From Rhinopithecus roxellana (taxonomy: Eukaryota > Chordata > Mammalia > Primates > Cercopithecidae), in NCBI RefSeq assembly GCF_007565055.1, contig NC_044553.1, positions 98,431,858-98,495,857 of the forward strand: 64,000 bases of DNA. The letters run 5' to 3'. Within the stretch, counting starts at the first letter, position 1. Each line of letters opens with the position of its first letter. Made by a program: the position numbers and the translations under genes. The notes below the pieces were generated by a model that was not told the DNA's origin, searched no databases, and saw nothing but the letters and a program-made list of their open reading frames with translations. Below, piece by piece: positions 23,291-35,804 of the stretch.

Positions 23291-24174
23291 ATTTCAAACA
23301 AAAGTGTCTCAATACAGAGAAGTGGTTACAAGGTGTTGTAGTGTGTAGAAGAAGAAAAAAGAGAATGAAAAGTCAGCCAAAGAGTCTAAAATTAAGAATA
23401 GTGATGCTCTTCTAAATGGATGTTTTTATCTATTGCCTGCTGCTGCATTGTTAAAGGTGCTGTTTCAGTCAATTCTGATATCACTCAAAAGATGCTGCCG
23501 AGAACAGACCCTTACCATGCTGCCTTTGCCTGTACTCCGTGGAGTCTGGAGACCCTGTATACTCACTGCCATTTCAGCAACTTCCTACAACTGCCAGAAG
23601 CAAGCATCTTCTTTCTTTCTCTTGCATTCTGATTATTTTCAGTGTATTTTAATGGTAAGAGTCTAAAGCAAACCCCTTAGCCAATGAGACTCAAAACTGT
23701 ATTTTGAAGAACCCCAATCTCAGCAAAATAGGGTAGCGTATAAGAGAATTTGGGACAGAGTGAATACAAACGAGCTTCACAGTTCAAATGAGTAGAAAAA
23801 GAGAACAACGCTCCAAAATTGACTGCTGAGGATCTACATAAATGTTATAATTCTCCCTTTTCACTCTATATACAAATAACATTTTTTACACATCTAGAAG
23901 GTAAGACTGTAACTTTAAAACTATTAAAAGGCAATTTAGGGACAAATCTTTAACGTCTTGAAAACTGGGAAAATTTCCCTTAAAATTACAAAGCAGAGTA
24001 ATCAAAAAGAGAAAAGACTGGTATTTGAATACAATAAAATTCTGCTTAACAAAACGAATAATAAAATATTAAAATACCATCCACAGGCTGGGAAATAATA
24101 TTTTAAAGCAAATAATTGTCATAGAACTAGTAGTAGACAAACTGTATGGATTTTTGACAAGTCAGTATAAACAC
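23291..24174. other. No gene seen
   Basis: Frames at 23420-23666 overlap in two registers without recognisable motifs. It may hold decayed repeat sequence, family not identified. Confidence 0.45.
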
Positions 24175-24499
24175 ACAATACAATTTAATTTTTTTTTTTT
24201 TTTTTTCAGTTGGAGTCCTGGTCTGTCACCAGGCTGGAGCGCAGTGGTGTGATCTCAGCTCACTGCAACCTCCACATCCTAGGTTCAAGCAATTCTCCTG
24301 CCTCAATCTCCCGAGTAGCCGGGACTACAGGCGCGTGCCACCAAACCGAGCTACTTTTTGTATTTTCAGTAGAGACAGGGTTTCACCGTATCGTCCAGGA
24401 TGGTCTCCATCTCTTGACCTTGTGATCTGCCCGCCTCGATCTCCCAAACTGCTGGGATTACAAGCATAAGCCACCACACCTGGCCACAATAATTTAATT
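24175..24499 (-). mobile_element. AluS, antisense
   Basis: The Alu body is at 24189-24485 on the minus strand with a T run at 24189-24206. The flanks share an imperfect duplication (acaatacaatttaatt on the left, acaataatttaatt on the right). Confidence 0.92.
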
Positions 24500-26975
24500 T
24501 AAAAGTTTGTAAAGATTTTATAAATTAGAAAATCAGAATGACCCATACGAATAGAGAAAGTACTCAAAATAGTAGCAGTCATGTAAGCTATAATACTAGT
24601 TACAATTTCATATTGATCAGTTTGGCTCAAAATTAAATGTTCAACCTGCTGTAGCGTATGAAACAATGGAGAAAAGAGAAACCTCAGGTACTGATAGTTA
24701 AAAAGGAAATTGCGACAAACAATAAAATAAATGATGCTTATACCTAAAGTTAGAACTTGCATACATATTTTAGTACACTTTTCAAGTACTTTTATTTCAT
24801 TTAAAGAATGTTAAATAATAATACTAGGTTAGATAAATCCAATCAATATCCTAAATTACAATAAAACAATAACTTTGAAGTTATCTTTTGTCAAAAAAAT
24901 TATTTGCAGTTTTACCAAAACAAAATTAACTGCAAATAATGACCTACTAAATGTTAAGAAAACTGTAAAAAAGAAAAGAACATGAGAAAAATTATTAAAT
25001 CATGAAAGAACTTTCTTGAAGCATGATGTTTAGATACAAATTATGTAGAGACAATGCTTAAAATATGTGAAATATCAATGAGAATTATCCATATTATTTA
25101 TACAAATTACTTGTGTAGCTAAATTAGAAATTGAGGAAAGGTCACTGCAGAAATTTCAAACAGGTTATATTAATTACTAACAAACATCTAGAAATGTCAA
25201 TCTAATAGGAAAAGAAATAAAAATAAAGCACCACAATACCATTTTTAATCTAGCAAATTAGCAAAGATATTGAAAAATGATAGCAAGATTTAAATTATGG
25301 CTGTATTGAATATGTATGATTTCCTGATTTCTAACTTCTAGCAATCTGAGGTAACTTAAATGCTTAACACAGGTGAGGTTTCAGTAAATTGCATGTCATT
25401 ATTTAACAAGAAAATTAGTTTTTAAAACACTAATTTCTTAGGACAACAATCAGGAAACAAGCATTTTAAAGAGGGACTGAAAAACTTGATGTTTTGCCTA
25501 TTAACAATTTAGAAAATAAAATTGAAATTAAGTAATTTAAAAATAGACAGGAATCTACTATAAATATACATTATATATTTCTGTGTTAGAGTCACTATTA
25601 TACATTTAATTTTTAATATTTATTAAATTATCTAAAATATACATTTTTATCTTTTTAATAATATGAATATACACTATTGAATAAAATAATGAAGGAAGGA
25701 TAATCAGTGCAATACTTCTATGTTTTGAGGACTGAAGATACAACAGAATACTATAACTGTATCTTGAACTATGCATAGAAAATATATTCTTCAGGTCCAG
25801 CAATAAAGTTTTATTAATTTTTATTTTTGCATTTTCCCAAATTCATTTTTACTTTAGTCCTATGGCCATTTCACGACCTCACACAATATTCCTGCGTTTG
25901 CAATTGCAATGCCCTCATTATTAGTCTCTTGCTTACATATTTTTAGCACTGTCATGAGCTGATCTTACAGTGCTACCTACTGCCAACTCATTCAAAACCT
26001 CCCCAGTCCCTACTAAATAAAATTTAAATTACTTTGTCTTGCACTCGATGTCATGATATACACAATCTAGACTCACATCTATTTTTACATATTTTTAAGT
26101 CTTCCTACAGATTGTCTAAACTTGACAAAACTAGTTAGATATCTATTGTAGTCACTTATTAAATACATGTTGAGTGACTGATATTTTATGTCTTGAGGGC
26201 ATAAATTCCCTGCATTTCATTGACAAGAAATACCCTCACAATCTCCCTACCTCTTTTCCCAATCCTCTTATCACACACATGCATTTAAATCTCTTGGTGG
26301 AATTTATGACTTCTTCATGATCCCATTTAGATAATATCTCAATCAACTCAGGCTGAAGTGTACTCTCTTTTTTTCTAAGTCATTTCTTGCATCTCAGGCC
26401 TTGCCCTTAATCCACTTCTCTTTGTGCTGCTTTTTGTTTCCATATTCTAATTTCTACTCTAGTGGATCAGGTTCATGAAGCAAGATAGTCACAGCCATTT
26501 TAATTTCCTCAAACTTACATACAAATTACTTACCTGATAAAGGAGGCCAGGATTCAAACATACTGCCAGTAAAAATAAAGCCAGTACTACAAAATAAATG
26601 AGAGAAATGGGGTAAATAGACTTTTTGGTATGTTTTAAGAGTTTGAATATGTAAAGCAAGTAGATCATACTCAATTAAAAGGTATATTTAATCACTTTCC
26701 TTCACCCATTCTCAGTAAATAGTTCTACTGATTATCACATTTTTATTGATTTATGTATTACTTGTAACAATAATACTAACACACAGCAATAGCAAACCAA
26801 TGGGAAGAAAGGGTATTTGAATTCAGACACACACTATAGCTCAACATTGAAAACTGACACACTATCTTCTCAAAATTCATAGTCAGCAAAAATCCAAGGT
26901 GCACAATAATTTTTCCAAAAATACTTGTGAGTGTAGTATCACAAAAATAAATATATCCATTATAAAATAAGTGCT
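24500..26975. other. AT-rich interval of about 2.5 kb, no gene seen
   Basis: Open frames are short and without motifs. Part of 25930-26230 (actaaataaaatttaaatta, then ttaaatacatgttgagtgac) faintly resembles an L2 LINE, but not well enough to call. Confidence 0.45.
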
Positions 26976-27276
26976 GGCCAGGCGCAATGGCTCACACTTG
27001 TAATCCCAGCACTTCCGGGGCAGGAGGATCACTTGAGCCCAGGAGTTTGAGACCAGCCTGGAGAGCATAGCAAGACCTCATCTCTACAAAGAATTTTAAA
27101 AATACGAGTCAGACATGTGGCACATCTGTAGTCTCACCTACTCAGGAGGCTGAGGCGGGAGAATCACTTGACCCTAGGAAGTTGAGGCTGCAGTAAGACA
27201 TGGTTACACCAGTGTACTCCTGCCTGGACAACATAGTGAGAACCTGTCTCACAATAAATAAAACAAAATTAAATTA
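26976..27276 (+). mobile_element. AluJ
   Basis: Starts ggccaggcgcaatggctcac at 26976; J-type words are ggaggatcacttgagcccag and gaccagcctggagagcatag. The A tail has decayed to acaataaataaaacaaaatt. Confidence 0.92.
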
Positions 27277-28255
27277 ACACAAGCATAAGCAGACTGAGTA
27301 AATGAAGGAGTATATAGGGAGAATGGCAAAAGGACACATCAGGAAGGGTCAAGGATGACAGTGATTCAAATAAATATACTAGCAAACTTCTGATTTGCAG
27401 ATTTACGGTTGTTTCTTTTTGTTTGTTTGCTTGTATAAAGACTGGCATTCCTGTAGTTCTCTATTATGCATGGTAATTTGAATTTTGATTTTTTAAAAAG
27501 TCGGCATTTTACGTTATACTTCTAGCTGCCAGAACTCAGCACAACTGAACAACTTCGAGTTTTCTTAAAGGTCCATTTATTCCAAAGTGGAGGAACCCAA
27601 GTTGAAGCCTGAAAACAGGAAGCAGTAAAACTTGGGAAGTTAAAGTTTTATGTTATCACAGTCACTCACAAAACCATGCTTGTTAAACTGAATTAAAATA
27701 ATCATTTATATTTTCTATACATTGTAAAAGATTCCTAAAAATCAGCCAAGCTTATTATTGCATTATTTCCAACACCATCTTGTCATGTTTCCCTACAGTT
27801 AATTTATCATTTATTAGCATAGGCGAGAAACAGGAAAATACTACATCAAAAAGAATTAAAACTTAATCTGGATAATATAGAATGCTATATAATTAATGTA
27901 TTCATATAAAAACTATTTTAAAATAAGTTATTTTTATCTTTTGTCATGAACAGCTAGTAAGAAAGTTTGTTAAATCGTTCCAGAGATTCACCGTTACACT
28001 GTAGTTTTCAGGTAAATTAAAATAGTTCTTATGTAGAAGCTTAGGTAATGGGGCAACTTAAAATAGGGTAGTCTCACTATGCCATCCACAGAAACATGGG
28101 GGCTGTTGACAGTCATAAAGAACATAGACAAGATTTGATTTTGCTTAAACATTAGCTCTGTCTGTCACTGGATAAGTGATGTTGCATGTGTTGCAACAAA
28201 ATAAGTAGTCAAATGTTGTTCTGAACATCCTTCCCATTGAAGTTTTAAAAATTGT
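27277..28255. other. No gene seen
   Basis: AT-rich sequence with no recognisable repeat or coding signal. Confidence 0.5.
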
Positions 28256-28318
28256 TTGTGTTAGTTTGTTCAAGCTACTACAAGAAAGCCCCATAGACTG
28301 GATGGCTTATAAGCAATA
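28256..28318 (-). repeat. MaLR-type LTR, antisense, left piece
   Basis: tgtgttagtttgttcaagct, then atagactggatggcttataa resembles the start of an antisense MLT1/MST-type LTR. The rest of the same LTR resumes at 32061, after the L1 insertion. Confidence 0.65.
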
Positions 28319-28331
28319 GAATGTTATTTTT

Positions 28332-31286
28332 TGTAATCCTTTTATTTCAATTGTTCTTGGAAAACAGGTGGTTTTTGGTTACACGCATATGTTTTTTAGC
28401 GGTGATTTCTGAGATTTTGGTGCATCTGTTGCCTGAGCCGTGTACACTGTACTCAATGTGTAGCCTTTTATCCCTCAGCCCCTGCCTACCTTTCCAACTT
28501 AGCCCCCAAAGTTCATTATATCATTCTTATGCCTTTGCATCCTCATAGCCTAGCTCCCACTTATAAGTGAGAATATATGATATTTGATTTTCCATTTCTG
28601 AGTTACTTCCTTTAGAATAATGATCTCCAGCTCCATCCAGGTTGCTAAGGAATGAAATGCCATTATTTCATTCCTTTTAATGGCTGAGTAGTATTCCACA
28701 GTGTATATATACCACATTTTCCTTATACACTCATTGGTTGATGGCCATTTAGGCTGGTTTCATATTTTTGCATTCACAAATTGTGCTGTTATAAACAGGT
28801 GTGTGCAAGTATCTTTTTCCATGTAATGACTTCTTTTTCCCGGGGTGGATAACCGGTAGTAGGATTGCTGTATCAAATGGTAGTTTTATTTTTGATTCTT
28901 TAAGGGATTTCCATACTTTTTCCCATAGAGGTTGTACTAGATTACATTCCCACCAGCAGTGTAAAAGTGTTCCCTTTCACCACATCCACACCAACATCTC
29001 TTATTTTTTAGTTTTTAAATTATGGCCATTCTTGCAGGAGTAAAGTGGTATCTCATTGTGGTTTTAATGTGCATTTCCTTGATAATTGATGATGTTGAGC
29101 ATTTTTTCATGTTTGTTGGCCATTTGTATATCTTCTTTTGAGAATTATCTATTCATGTCCTTTTCCCACTTTTTGATGAGATTTTTTTTTTCTTAGTGAT
29201 TTCTTTGCATTCCTTGTAGATTCTGGATATTAGTCCTTTGTCAGTTGCATAGTTTGTGAATATTTTCTCCCATTCTGTGGATTGTCTGTTTGATGATTAT
29301 TTTGCTTTGCAGAAGCTTTTAGTTTAGTTGGGTCTTATCTAGTTATTTTTGGTGGTATTGCATGTTCTTTTGGATTCTTGGTCATAAGCTTTTTGCCTAA
29401 GCCAATGTCTAAAAGAGTTTTGTCAATGTTTTCTTCCAGAATTTTATAGTCTCAGGTCTTAGATTCAACTCTTTGATCCAACTTTAGTTGATTTTTTTAT
29501 GAGGTGCGAGATGAAGATCCAGTTTCTTCTAAATGTGGCTAGCCAATTATCCCAGCACCATTTGTTGAAAAGGGTGTCCTTTCCCCACTTTATGTTTGTG
29601 TTTGCTTTGTTGAAGATCAGTTGGCTGTAAGTATTTGGCTTTATTTTTGAGTTGTCTATTCTGTTTCATTGGTCTATTTTTAAAACCAGTACCGGGCTGT
29701 TTTGTTGACTATAGTCTTGTAGTATAATTTGAAGTCAGGTAAAGTGACGCCTCCAGATTTGCTCCTTTTACTTAGTCTTGCTTTGGCTTTAATGAGATCT
29801 TTTTTGGTTCCACAGGAATTTTAGAATTGTTTTTTTCCAGGTCTGTGAAGAATGATCACGGTAATTTGTTGGGAATGGCATTAAGTTTGTAGATTGCTTT
29901 GGCAATATGGTCATTTTTACAATATTGATTCTACCCATCCATGAGCATGTGATGTGTTTCCATTTGTTTTTGTCATTGTTGATTTCTTTCAGCAGTGTTT
30001 TGTAGTTTTCCTTGCAGATATCTTTTACCTCCTTGGTAGGTATATTGCTAAATATTTTATTTTAATTTGTTGCAGCTGTTGTAAAAGGGACTGAGTTCCT
30101 TATTTGTTTCTCAACTTGGTCATTGTTGGGGTACAGCAGTGCTACTGATTTGTATACATTGATTTTGTATTCTGAAACTCTACTGAGTTTATTTATCATA
30201 CCTAGGAGCTTTTTGGATGACTCTTTAGGGTTTTCTAGGTATGCAATCATATCATTACATGATATGATTGGTGAACAGTGACAGTTTGACTTCCTTTGTA
30301 TTGATTTTGATGCCTTTTATTTCTTTCTCTTGTTTGATTGCTCTGGCTAGGATTTCCTGTGTTGAATAGAAGTGGTGAAAATGGGTATCCTTGTCTTGTT
30401 CCAGTTCTCAGGGGGAATGCGTTCAGCATTTCCCCATTCACTGTAATGTTGATTGTGAGGCTGTCATAGATGGCTTTTATTACCTTGAGATTTTTATTAC
30501 CTTGAGATATGTCCCTGCTATGCCAATTTGGCTGAGGGCTTTAATCATAAACAGATGTTGAATTTTGTTAAACGTTTTTCTGTGTCTATAGAGATGATTA
30601 TATACTTTGTTTTAATTCTGTTTGTGTGATTTATCAGGTTTTTTGATTTGGGAATATTAAACCATCTCTGCATCCCTGGTATAAAACCCACTTGATTATG
30701 ATGTATTATCTTTCTGATATGCTGTTGGATTTGATTCGCTAGTATTTTGTTGAGGATTTTTTCATCTATGTTAATCAGGGATATTGGTCTGTAGTTTTTG
30801 TTGCTGTTGTTGGTATTATGTAGTTTTCTGGTTTTGGTATTAGGATGATACTGGTTTTATAGAATGATTTAGGGAGGATTCCGTCTTTATCCTTTTGAGT
30901 AGTTTCAGTTAGAATGACATCAATTTTTCTTTGAATGTCTGACAGAATTCAACCTTGAATCCATCAGGTTCTGGACTTTTTTTGTTGACAATTTCTTTTA
31001 TTACTGCTTTAATTTTGCTACTTGTTATTAGTCTGTTCAGAGTTTCTATTTCCTCCTGATTTGATCTAGGAGGCTTATATATCTCCAGAAATGGGAACTG
31101 CTGCAGATACAAGTGCAGGAGCCACTGCCACAGACTGGGCAGACAGAGAGGGCAAGCCATGCTTGCTTTTTTAGTGGGGAAGCTCACGGCCTGGGGAATA
31201 GTCAGAGTGGGACACTTTAGGAGTGAGACTGACCTTGCCAACTGTGTAGTACCTGGTTGAGGTCTCTTGCCACCAGCTATCTCCAA
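28332..31286 (-). pseudogene. L1 ORF2 RT/C-terminal part, antisense, broken
   Basis: The minus strand carries ORF2 from just before RT to the C-terminus, with many stops and shifts. The open run 31286-30909 includes NKKSPEPDGFKVEFCQTFKE, the lead-in to RT; its first ~60 codons lie in the inverted 5' UTR. Runs 30441-30247 and 30250-30062 hold TRQGYPFSPLLFNT and the MIAYLENP piece after the active site. The active-site codons themselves are destroyed by a 27-bp palindrome at 30244-30270. Plus-strand signs of the same gene are ctcccacttataagtgagaa at 28554 and atggctgagtagtattccac near 28680. Confidence 0.85.
30244..30270. repeat. Perfect palindrome at former RT active site
   Basis: Arms CAATCATATCAT (30244-30255) and ATGATATGATTG (30259-30270) flank the loop TAC. 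In an intact L1 this spot encodes the F-A-D-D motif followed by M-I; here the second arm keeps the codons for D-M-I-like sequence and the first arm is its inverted copy. Confidence 0.85.
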
Positions 31287-32052
31287 CTTTCCTGGCCAAC
31301 TATGTAATACAGCAGAGGCAACAAAAATACCCTCTGGAACATAACCTCATTGTCCTGAGAACCGTCACCATCCACCACAATGGCTGCAGCAAGCCCTGCC
31401 CAAGGTGAGTCTGAGCCTAGACCAGTGTAACTCTGCCCCTACCTGTTTGTATTTCTCTACCCACGCTGATAGTGGAACACAAAAGATAGAAATTCGTGGG
31501 AGCTTTATGGCCCTACTGATAGCCTGAGGAACCAAAATACACTGGCCAACTTAGGGCAAGCTTAGATCCCCTTCTACTATCACAACTGGTGATCTCTTGA
31601 AACCACCACCTCCTCATTGTTGGTCAACCAACTCAAGCCATTACAGTAACTCATGACAGAATAACCCTGATCCCAGGAAGGAGAAAACGACAGCTAATTC
31701 CCCTGCCTGGCTAACCAGAGGTCCTGAGTGCCTCCATGTGAAACTCACTGCTAGCATAACCAGCATTCCAGAAAGCCATCACAGTAAACAAACTACAAGC
31801 AAGGACTCTCTCAGAGTTTACTTCACTCCTCTGCCACCTCCACCAAAGCAGATGCTTGTATCCACAGGTGGGAGATCTGAAGACAGATTGCATCACAGGA
31901 CTCTTTGCAAACATTCCCCAGCACAAGCCTGGAGCCTAGTAGCTCCACTGGGTGGCTAGACCCAGAAGAGCAATAATAATCACTGCAGTTTGGCTCACGG
32001 AAGTCCCAACCCTAGGGAAAGGGTAAGAGCACCATATCAAGGGATCACCCAG
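31089..32052 (+). mobile_element. L1 5' UTR segment (inverted relative to the element)
   Basis: About 960 bp, richer in GC than the surroundings, reading as L1 5' UTR on the plus strand. The open frames at 31711-31959 and the minus-strand frame extending to 31286 are chance frames in this non-coding DNA. Confidence 0.65.
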
Positions 32053-32060
32053 TAGGAAAA

Positions 32061-32358
32061 AATAATATTTCTTATAATTCTAAAGGCTGAGAAATGCAAG
32101 ATCAGTGGACTGGCAGATTCAATGTCTTATGAGGGCCCACTTCCTCATGAACTGCCAGCTTATCACTCTAACCTCACTTGATGGAAGGGTGAGGGATCTC
32201 TCTTGGACTTGTATTAAAACTACCCTAATCCCATTCAACAGCGCTGAGCTCTCAAGACCCAATCACCTCCTAAAGATTTCACCTCCTGCTACCATCACTT
32301 TAGGGGTTAGCATTTCAATGTATGAATTTGGGAGGACACAAACATTTAAATCATGGCA
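32061..32358 (-). repeat. MaLR-type LTR, antisense, right piece
   Basis: ttcttataattctaaaggct, then tgagggcccacttcctcatg, acccaatcacctcctaaaga, ggggttagcatttcaatgta and gaggacacaaacatttaaat follow an antisense MaLR (MLT1/MST-like) LTR. With 28256-28318 it makes one LTR split by L1. The 100-codon frame at 32105-32407 is inside this LTR and is not a gene. Confidence 0.75.
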
Positions 32359-33346
32359 ATGGTGTAAATACAATTATACAAGCAGATACTGTTTTGTCAC
32401 ATACTAGATGAATATTTTAAAGAAAAAATATAACTGTGAATAGTATGATTATAGTTATAGTTTAACAATTGCAGTTATTTGAATAAGATAGTTTAATAAT
32501 TTGGAGTTACATTGCATAATAATTATTGAATAGTTTAATAACAAATAGTTATTTGAATCAAAGTAATTCTCCTGCATGTCAACTTCCCTGTACTCTGCCT
32601 AATGGAATTCTACTTAACTACCAAAGATTTCCAAACTTCCAAAAATGTCAGTCAAAGTGAAAAAAGGGAGGCATTGCAATTTAATTAATATATTTTTAAG
32701 AAGGTAATTCTATAACTGGCATTAGCATCATTAGTACATCACTTAATCCACCCCTAGGCTATTGCCATCCAGCTAGTAAATGAAGCAATTTATCTCTTTT
32801 CATTGATTAAATAAAATTATTTCTAGATATCATGTCAAATATGGAGAGATAAAACTAAAATAAAATAGGTATTAGAATTTCATTTAAAAATGGAATTAAA
32901 CTACATAGAAATTGCTTTAAGTTACACCCTCATTTTTTCTATTGTATCATTTTTTTCTCATTAAAAAGATGAATACATGAAGAAGCTTAATTCTTGTCCA
33001 CAGAATTAACAGACCCCCAGTGTGCCATAAATTTGTAATGTCCCTTAGTGTTGGATTTGCATACATAAGTGTGAGCCAAGATGTGAAATATCACACACAG
33101 GCAGAGAGCTCTTTATAGACAAAGACATCTGAACAGTTGCCTGTGGATCATCTATTCTGGCAAGTACATGAACAACCTTACACCACTAGAGTATAGAATA
33201 ACAACTTTAATTTTCAATGGGAGTACGGTACATGCATAAATGATGTAAAGAACTGAAATATCTCTTCTGAGAAATAAAACATTTTTGACATAATTCAACA
33301 GGTGCATTAGACACTACTCTCATTACAGTCACCAAAGTCACCAAAT

Positions 33347-33349
<3 letters not shown>
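32359..33349. other. No gene seen
   Basis: AT-rich; no coding signal or confident repeat. Confidence 0.5.
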
Positions 33350-33380
<31 letters not shown>

Positions 33381-33660
33381 CCCGAGATGGAGTCTCGCTT
33401 CTTCACCCAGGCTGGAGTGCAAAGGTGCAATCTCGGCTCACTGCAACCTCCCCCTCCTGGGTTCAAGTGGTTCTCCTGCCTCAACCTCCTGAGTAGCTGG
33501 GACTACAGGCGTGCATCACCACACCCAGCTAATTTTTGTATTTTTTAATAGAGACAAGTTTTCACCATCTTGGCCAGGCTGGTCTCGAACTCCTGACCTC
33601 GTGACCTGTCCACCTCGGCCTCCCAAAGTGCTGGGATTACAAGCATGAGACACCGTGCCT
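33350..33660 (-). mobile_element. AluS, antisense
   Basis: A full-length Alu on the minus strand with a 31-base T run (33350-33380); the body ends at about 33660. The flanks aataactttttt and aattagctttttt are a possible decayed duplication. Confidence 0.93.
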
Positions 33661-35181
33661 AATTAGCTTTTTTGTGGCTGAAATGTAGTAACTAGAAGTT
33701 TTGCCCACCCTCTGCTTTTAAGCCTACTCTCCCAACATAGGGTTGTAGTATCACTTTATGTTGTAAATTATTTTGTCTTGGTTTACTAAACTGTTGACCA
33801 GTTTATTAAAGAGTAAGTTTAATTTTAAAATTCTAGGAAATTATAATACAGTCACTTCATAAGACAATTTGTTCAATAAAAAACAATAGTAATAACTTGA
33901 TACATTTGGAAATTTGTTAAAATATTTGGCTTATAAGCAACTTTTATAACTATAAGCAACTAAGAAAAAAAAAAGAGAAAAAAACCTTTACGGTGATATC
34001 AGTCCACCTGGGGATAGTACATTCCTCAGAGGAAAAATTATTTTGATGCACCCAAAATATATTTAAACATCAAAATTGTACTTAGCAGTCCTTATGGTAT
34101 TGTCTAAAGCAAGTTGAAAATGTTTTTTTCATTTTCAGAAATTTTTAAAGACAGATTTTGATATAAATCACAAAACAATTGTAAAACAATTGACGAAAAA
34201 TATCAGCCATCTTATATTTAGAATAAGAAATGGTAAATTATTCAACAATGTGGACTTCTTTTACTTAGAATCATTTGGGAAGTAAATTATTTTTCCCACA
34301 ATTAGATTGATCTGGGATGAAAGATAATATTGAGAATAATGCCATAACTTAAGGAAAATTTTCAGGCAGAGCGTAAGGCATGAAAGATATCTTGTGGACA
34401 AAAATCATGTATCAAATAACAAAAAAATTACATAAATTTGAAGAGAATAAAGATGTGATCTTAAAATATAGGCATTGGCAAGCAAATAAAACTTTCCAGA
34501 CCCCAAATAAGAAGTGCGGATCTTTTCTTATAAATTATTTCCCTGGAACAAATATTGAAACTGAATGAGTAGTCACATAATTATGTAATTAGACCCAAAA
34601 TAGCCACTACTTTGCAAGTGGCCAATAGAATCATAATGAGCTACAATATGTGTTATGCAAACTAAACCCTGTTAAAGAATTGGGTTTGAAGAAGAATTGG
34701 AGACTCAAGCATACCGTATACCTATGAGATGCAGTAATAATAATAACACTCCAGTTTTCTTCTTTTACTCTTGGGTCAAAAACAATCATTTTTTGACCTG
34801 CAACATGATATTAAATTTCAATGAATCTAAATGCATAATCAAGCATCTCCGGGAATTTGGGGTATTATGATGAAGATTAATTTGGATAAAGGAGCTCAAA
34901 AATTTATTTTGGGTCCATTCTTTAAAAACTATGAAGACTGTATGAACAGGGCTATAGGAAGCCACTCTAAATGTTAAACATCTACTCTGCACCACTGTAT
35001 CAATTGAATAATGTTATGTATTCAAATGTATGGCAGGCAGATTGATTTTTCCAATGAAATATAAACCTTCAGCCTGTACTTGTAGTAATTATAAGGGAGG
35101 GAAAATAATAAACATGTTAAACTAAATTAAAAACCCCAATGTAACACTGTGAATTACTAACCACACTGGTAATCACCACCA
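33661..35181. other. No gene seen
   Basis: AT-rich. Frames at 34380-34568 and 34786-34995 are short and carry no motif that I recognise. Confidence 0.5.
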
Positions 35182-35804
35182 TGATGATGATAGTGGCCAG
35201 AGGCAGCCAAATGCCTAGGCAGATAGGGCCAGGTCCCTGTGAAACCCCACTTCTAAGCCAAAGATAGTTTGAAGTCTGAAAGCCAAGCTACAGGTTAAAT
35301 CCTCTGACCAGATTAAGAACTTGTTTACCTGTTTGGCATGATTTCCTGATTGATCCCACCCTTCACTTATTTTATATATACCTACCCATTCCTAATAGAT
35401 TTTCTACGCCGTTGTGCCCATCTTTGAGTGGTGTCTTCACTTTAACCATTTTTGCATACTCACAAACCATTCAGCACACATTTGCCATTCTGAGTCCATA
35501 AAAGGCCCTGTACCTGGCCACACGGGGTGCTATCCTGCCTTCAGGTAGGGGGACCACCCCTGCATCCCCTCTCTGCTGAAAGCTGTTTGATCACTCAATA
35601 AAATTATTCTCTGCCCTCCTCACCCTTCAAGGTTCAGTGCATTCTCATTTTTCTTGTGCATGGGACAAGAACATGGGAAGCAGTGTGCAAGCCAGACTCA
35701 GCCTGTGCTGGCCAATTGGGCAGGGCACCTCCTGTGGTAGGTAGCATGCCCCAAGCAAGGCAGAGGTCCCCACTGGCAAAGGGACTGAGAAAAATCCTGT
35801 ATCA
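35182..35804 (+). repeat. Solitary ERV LTR (class I-like)
   Basis: The segment opens with TGATGATGATAGTGGCCAGA and closes ...cctgtATCA, about 620 bp. Inside, in LTR order, are a TATA-like CATAAAAGGCCC at about 35497, ctctctgctgaaagctgttt, a polyadenylation signal AATAAA at about 35598 and a GC-richer R/U5-like part. This layout resembles class I (MER4/HERV9-group) LTRs on the plus strand. The family is not named with certainty, and no internal retroviral DNA lies next to it, so it is probably a solo LTR. The edges are estimated from TG...CA. Confidence 0.6.

Larger units (their letters stand above)
28319..32060 (-). mobile_element. L1PB-like element with inverted 5' part
   Basis: In minus orientation the element has its 3' end at about 28332 and ORF2 running to about 31088. 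At 31089 the sequence switches to L1 5' UTR in the opposite orientation, ending at about 32052 with ccactgggtggctagaccca and aagagcaataataatcactg words, which lie near the end of an L1P 5' UTR. An inverted 5' segment fits twin priming. ORF1 and the endonuclease part of ORF2 are missing at the junction. Left AATGTTATTTTTT (28319) and right AATAATATTTCTT (32061) are a possible decayed target duplication. The element splits a MaLR LTR. Confidence 0.8.

Noticed and set aside
32105..32407. 100-codon plus-strand frame
   Set aside because: Falls in the right half of an antisense MaLR LTR.
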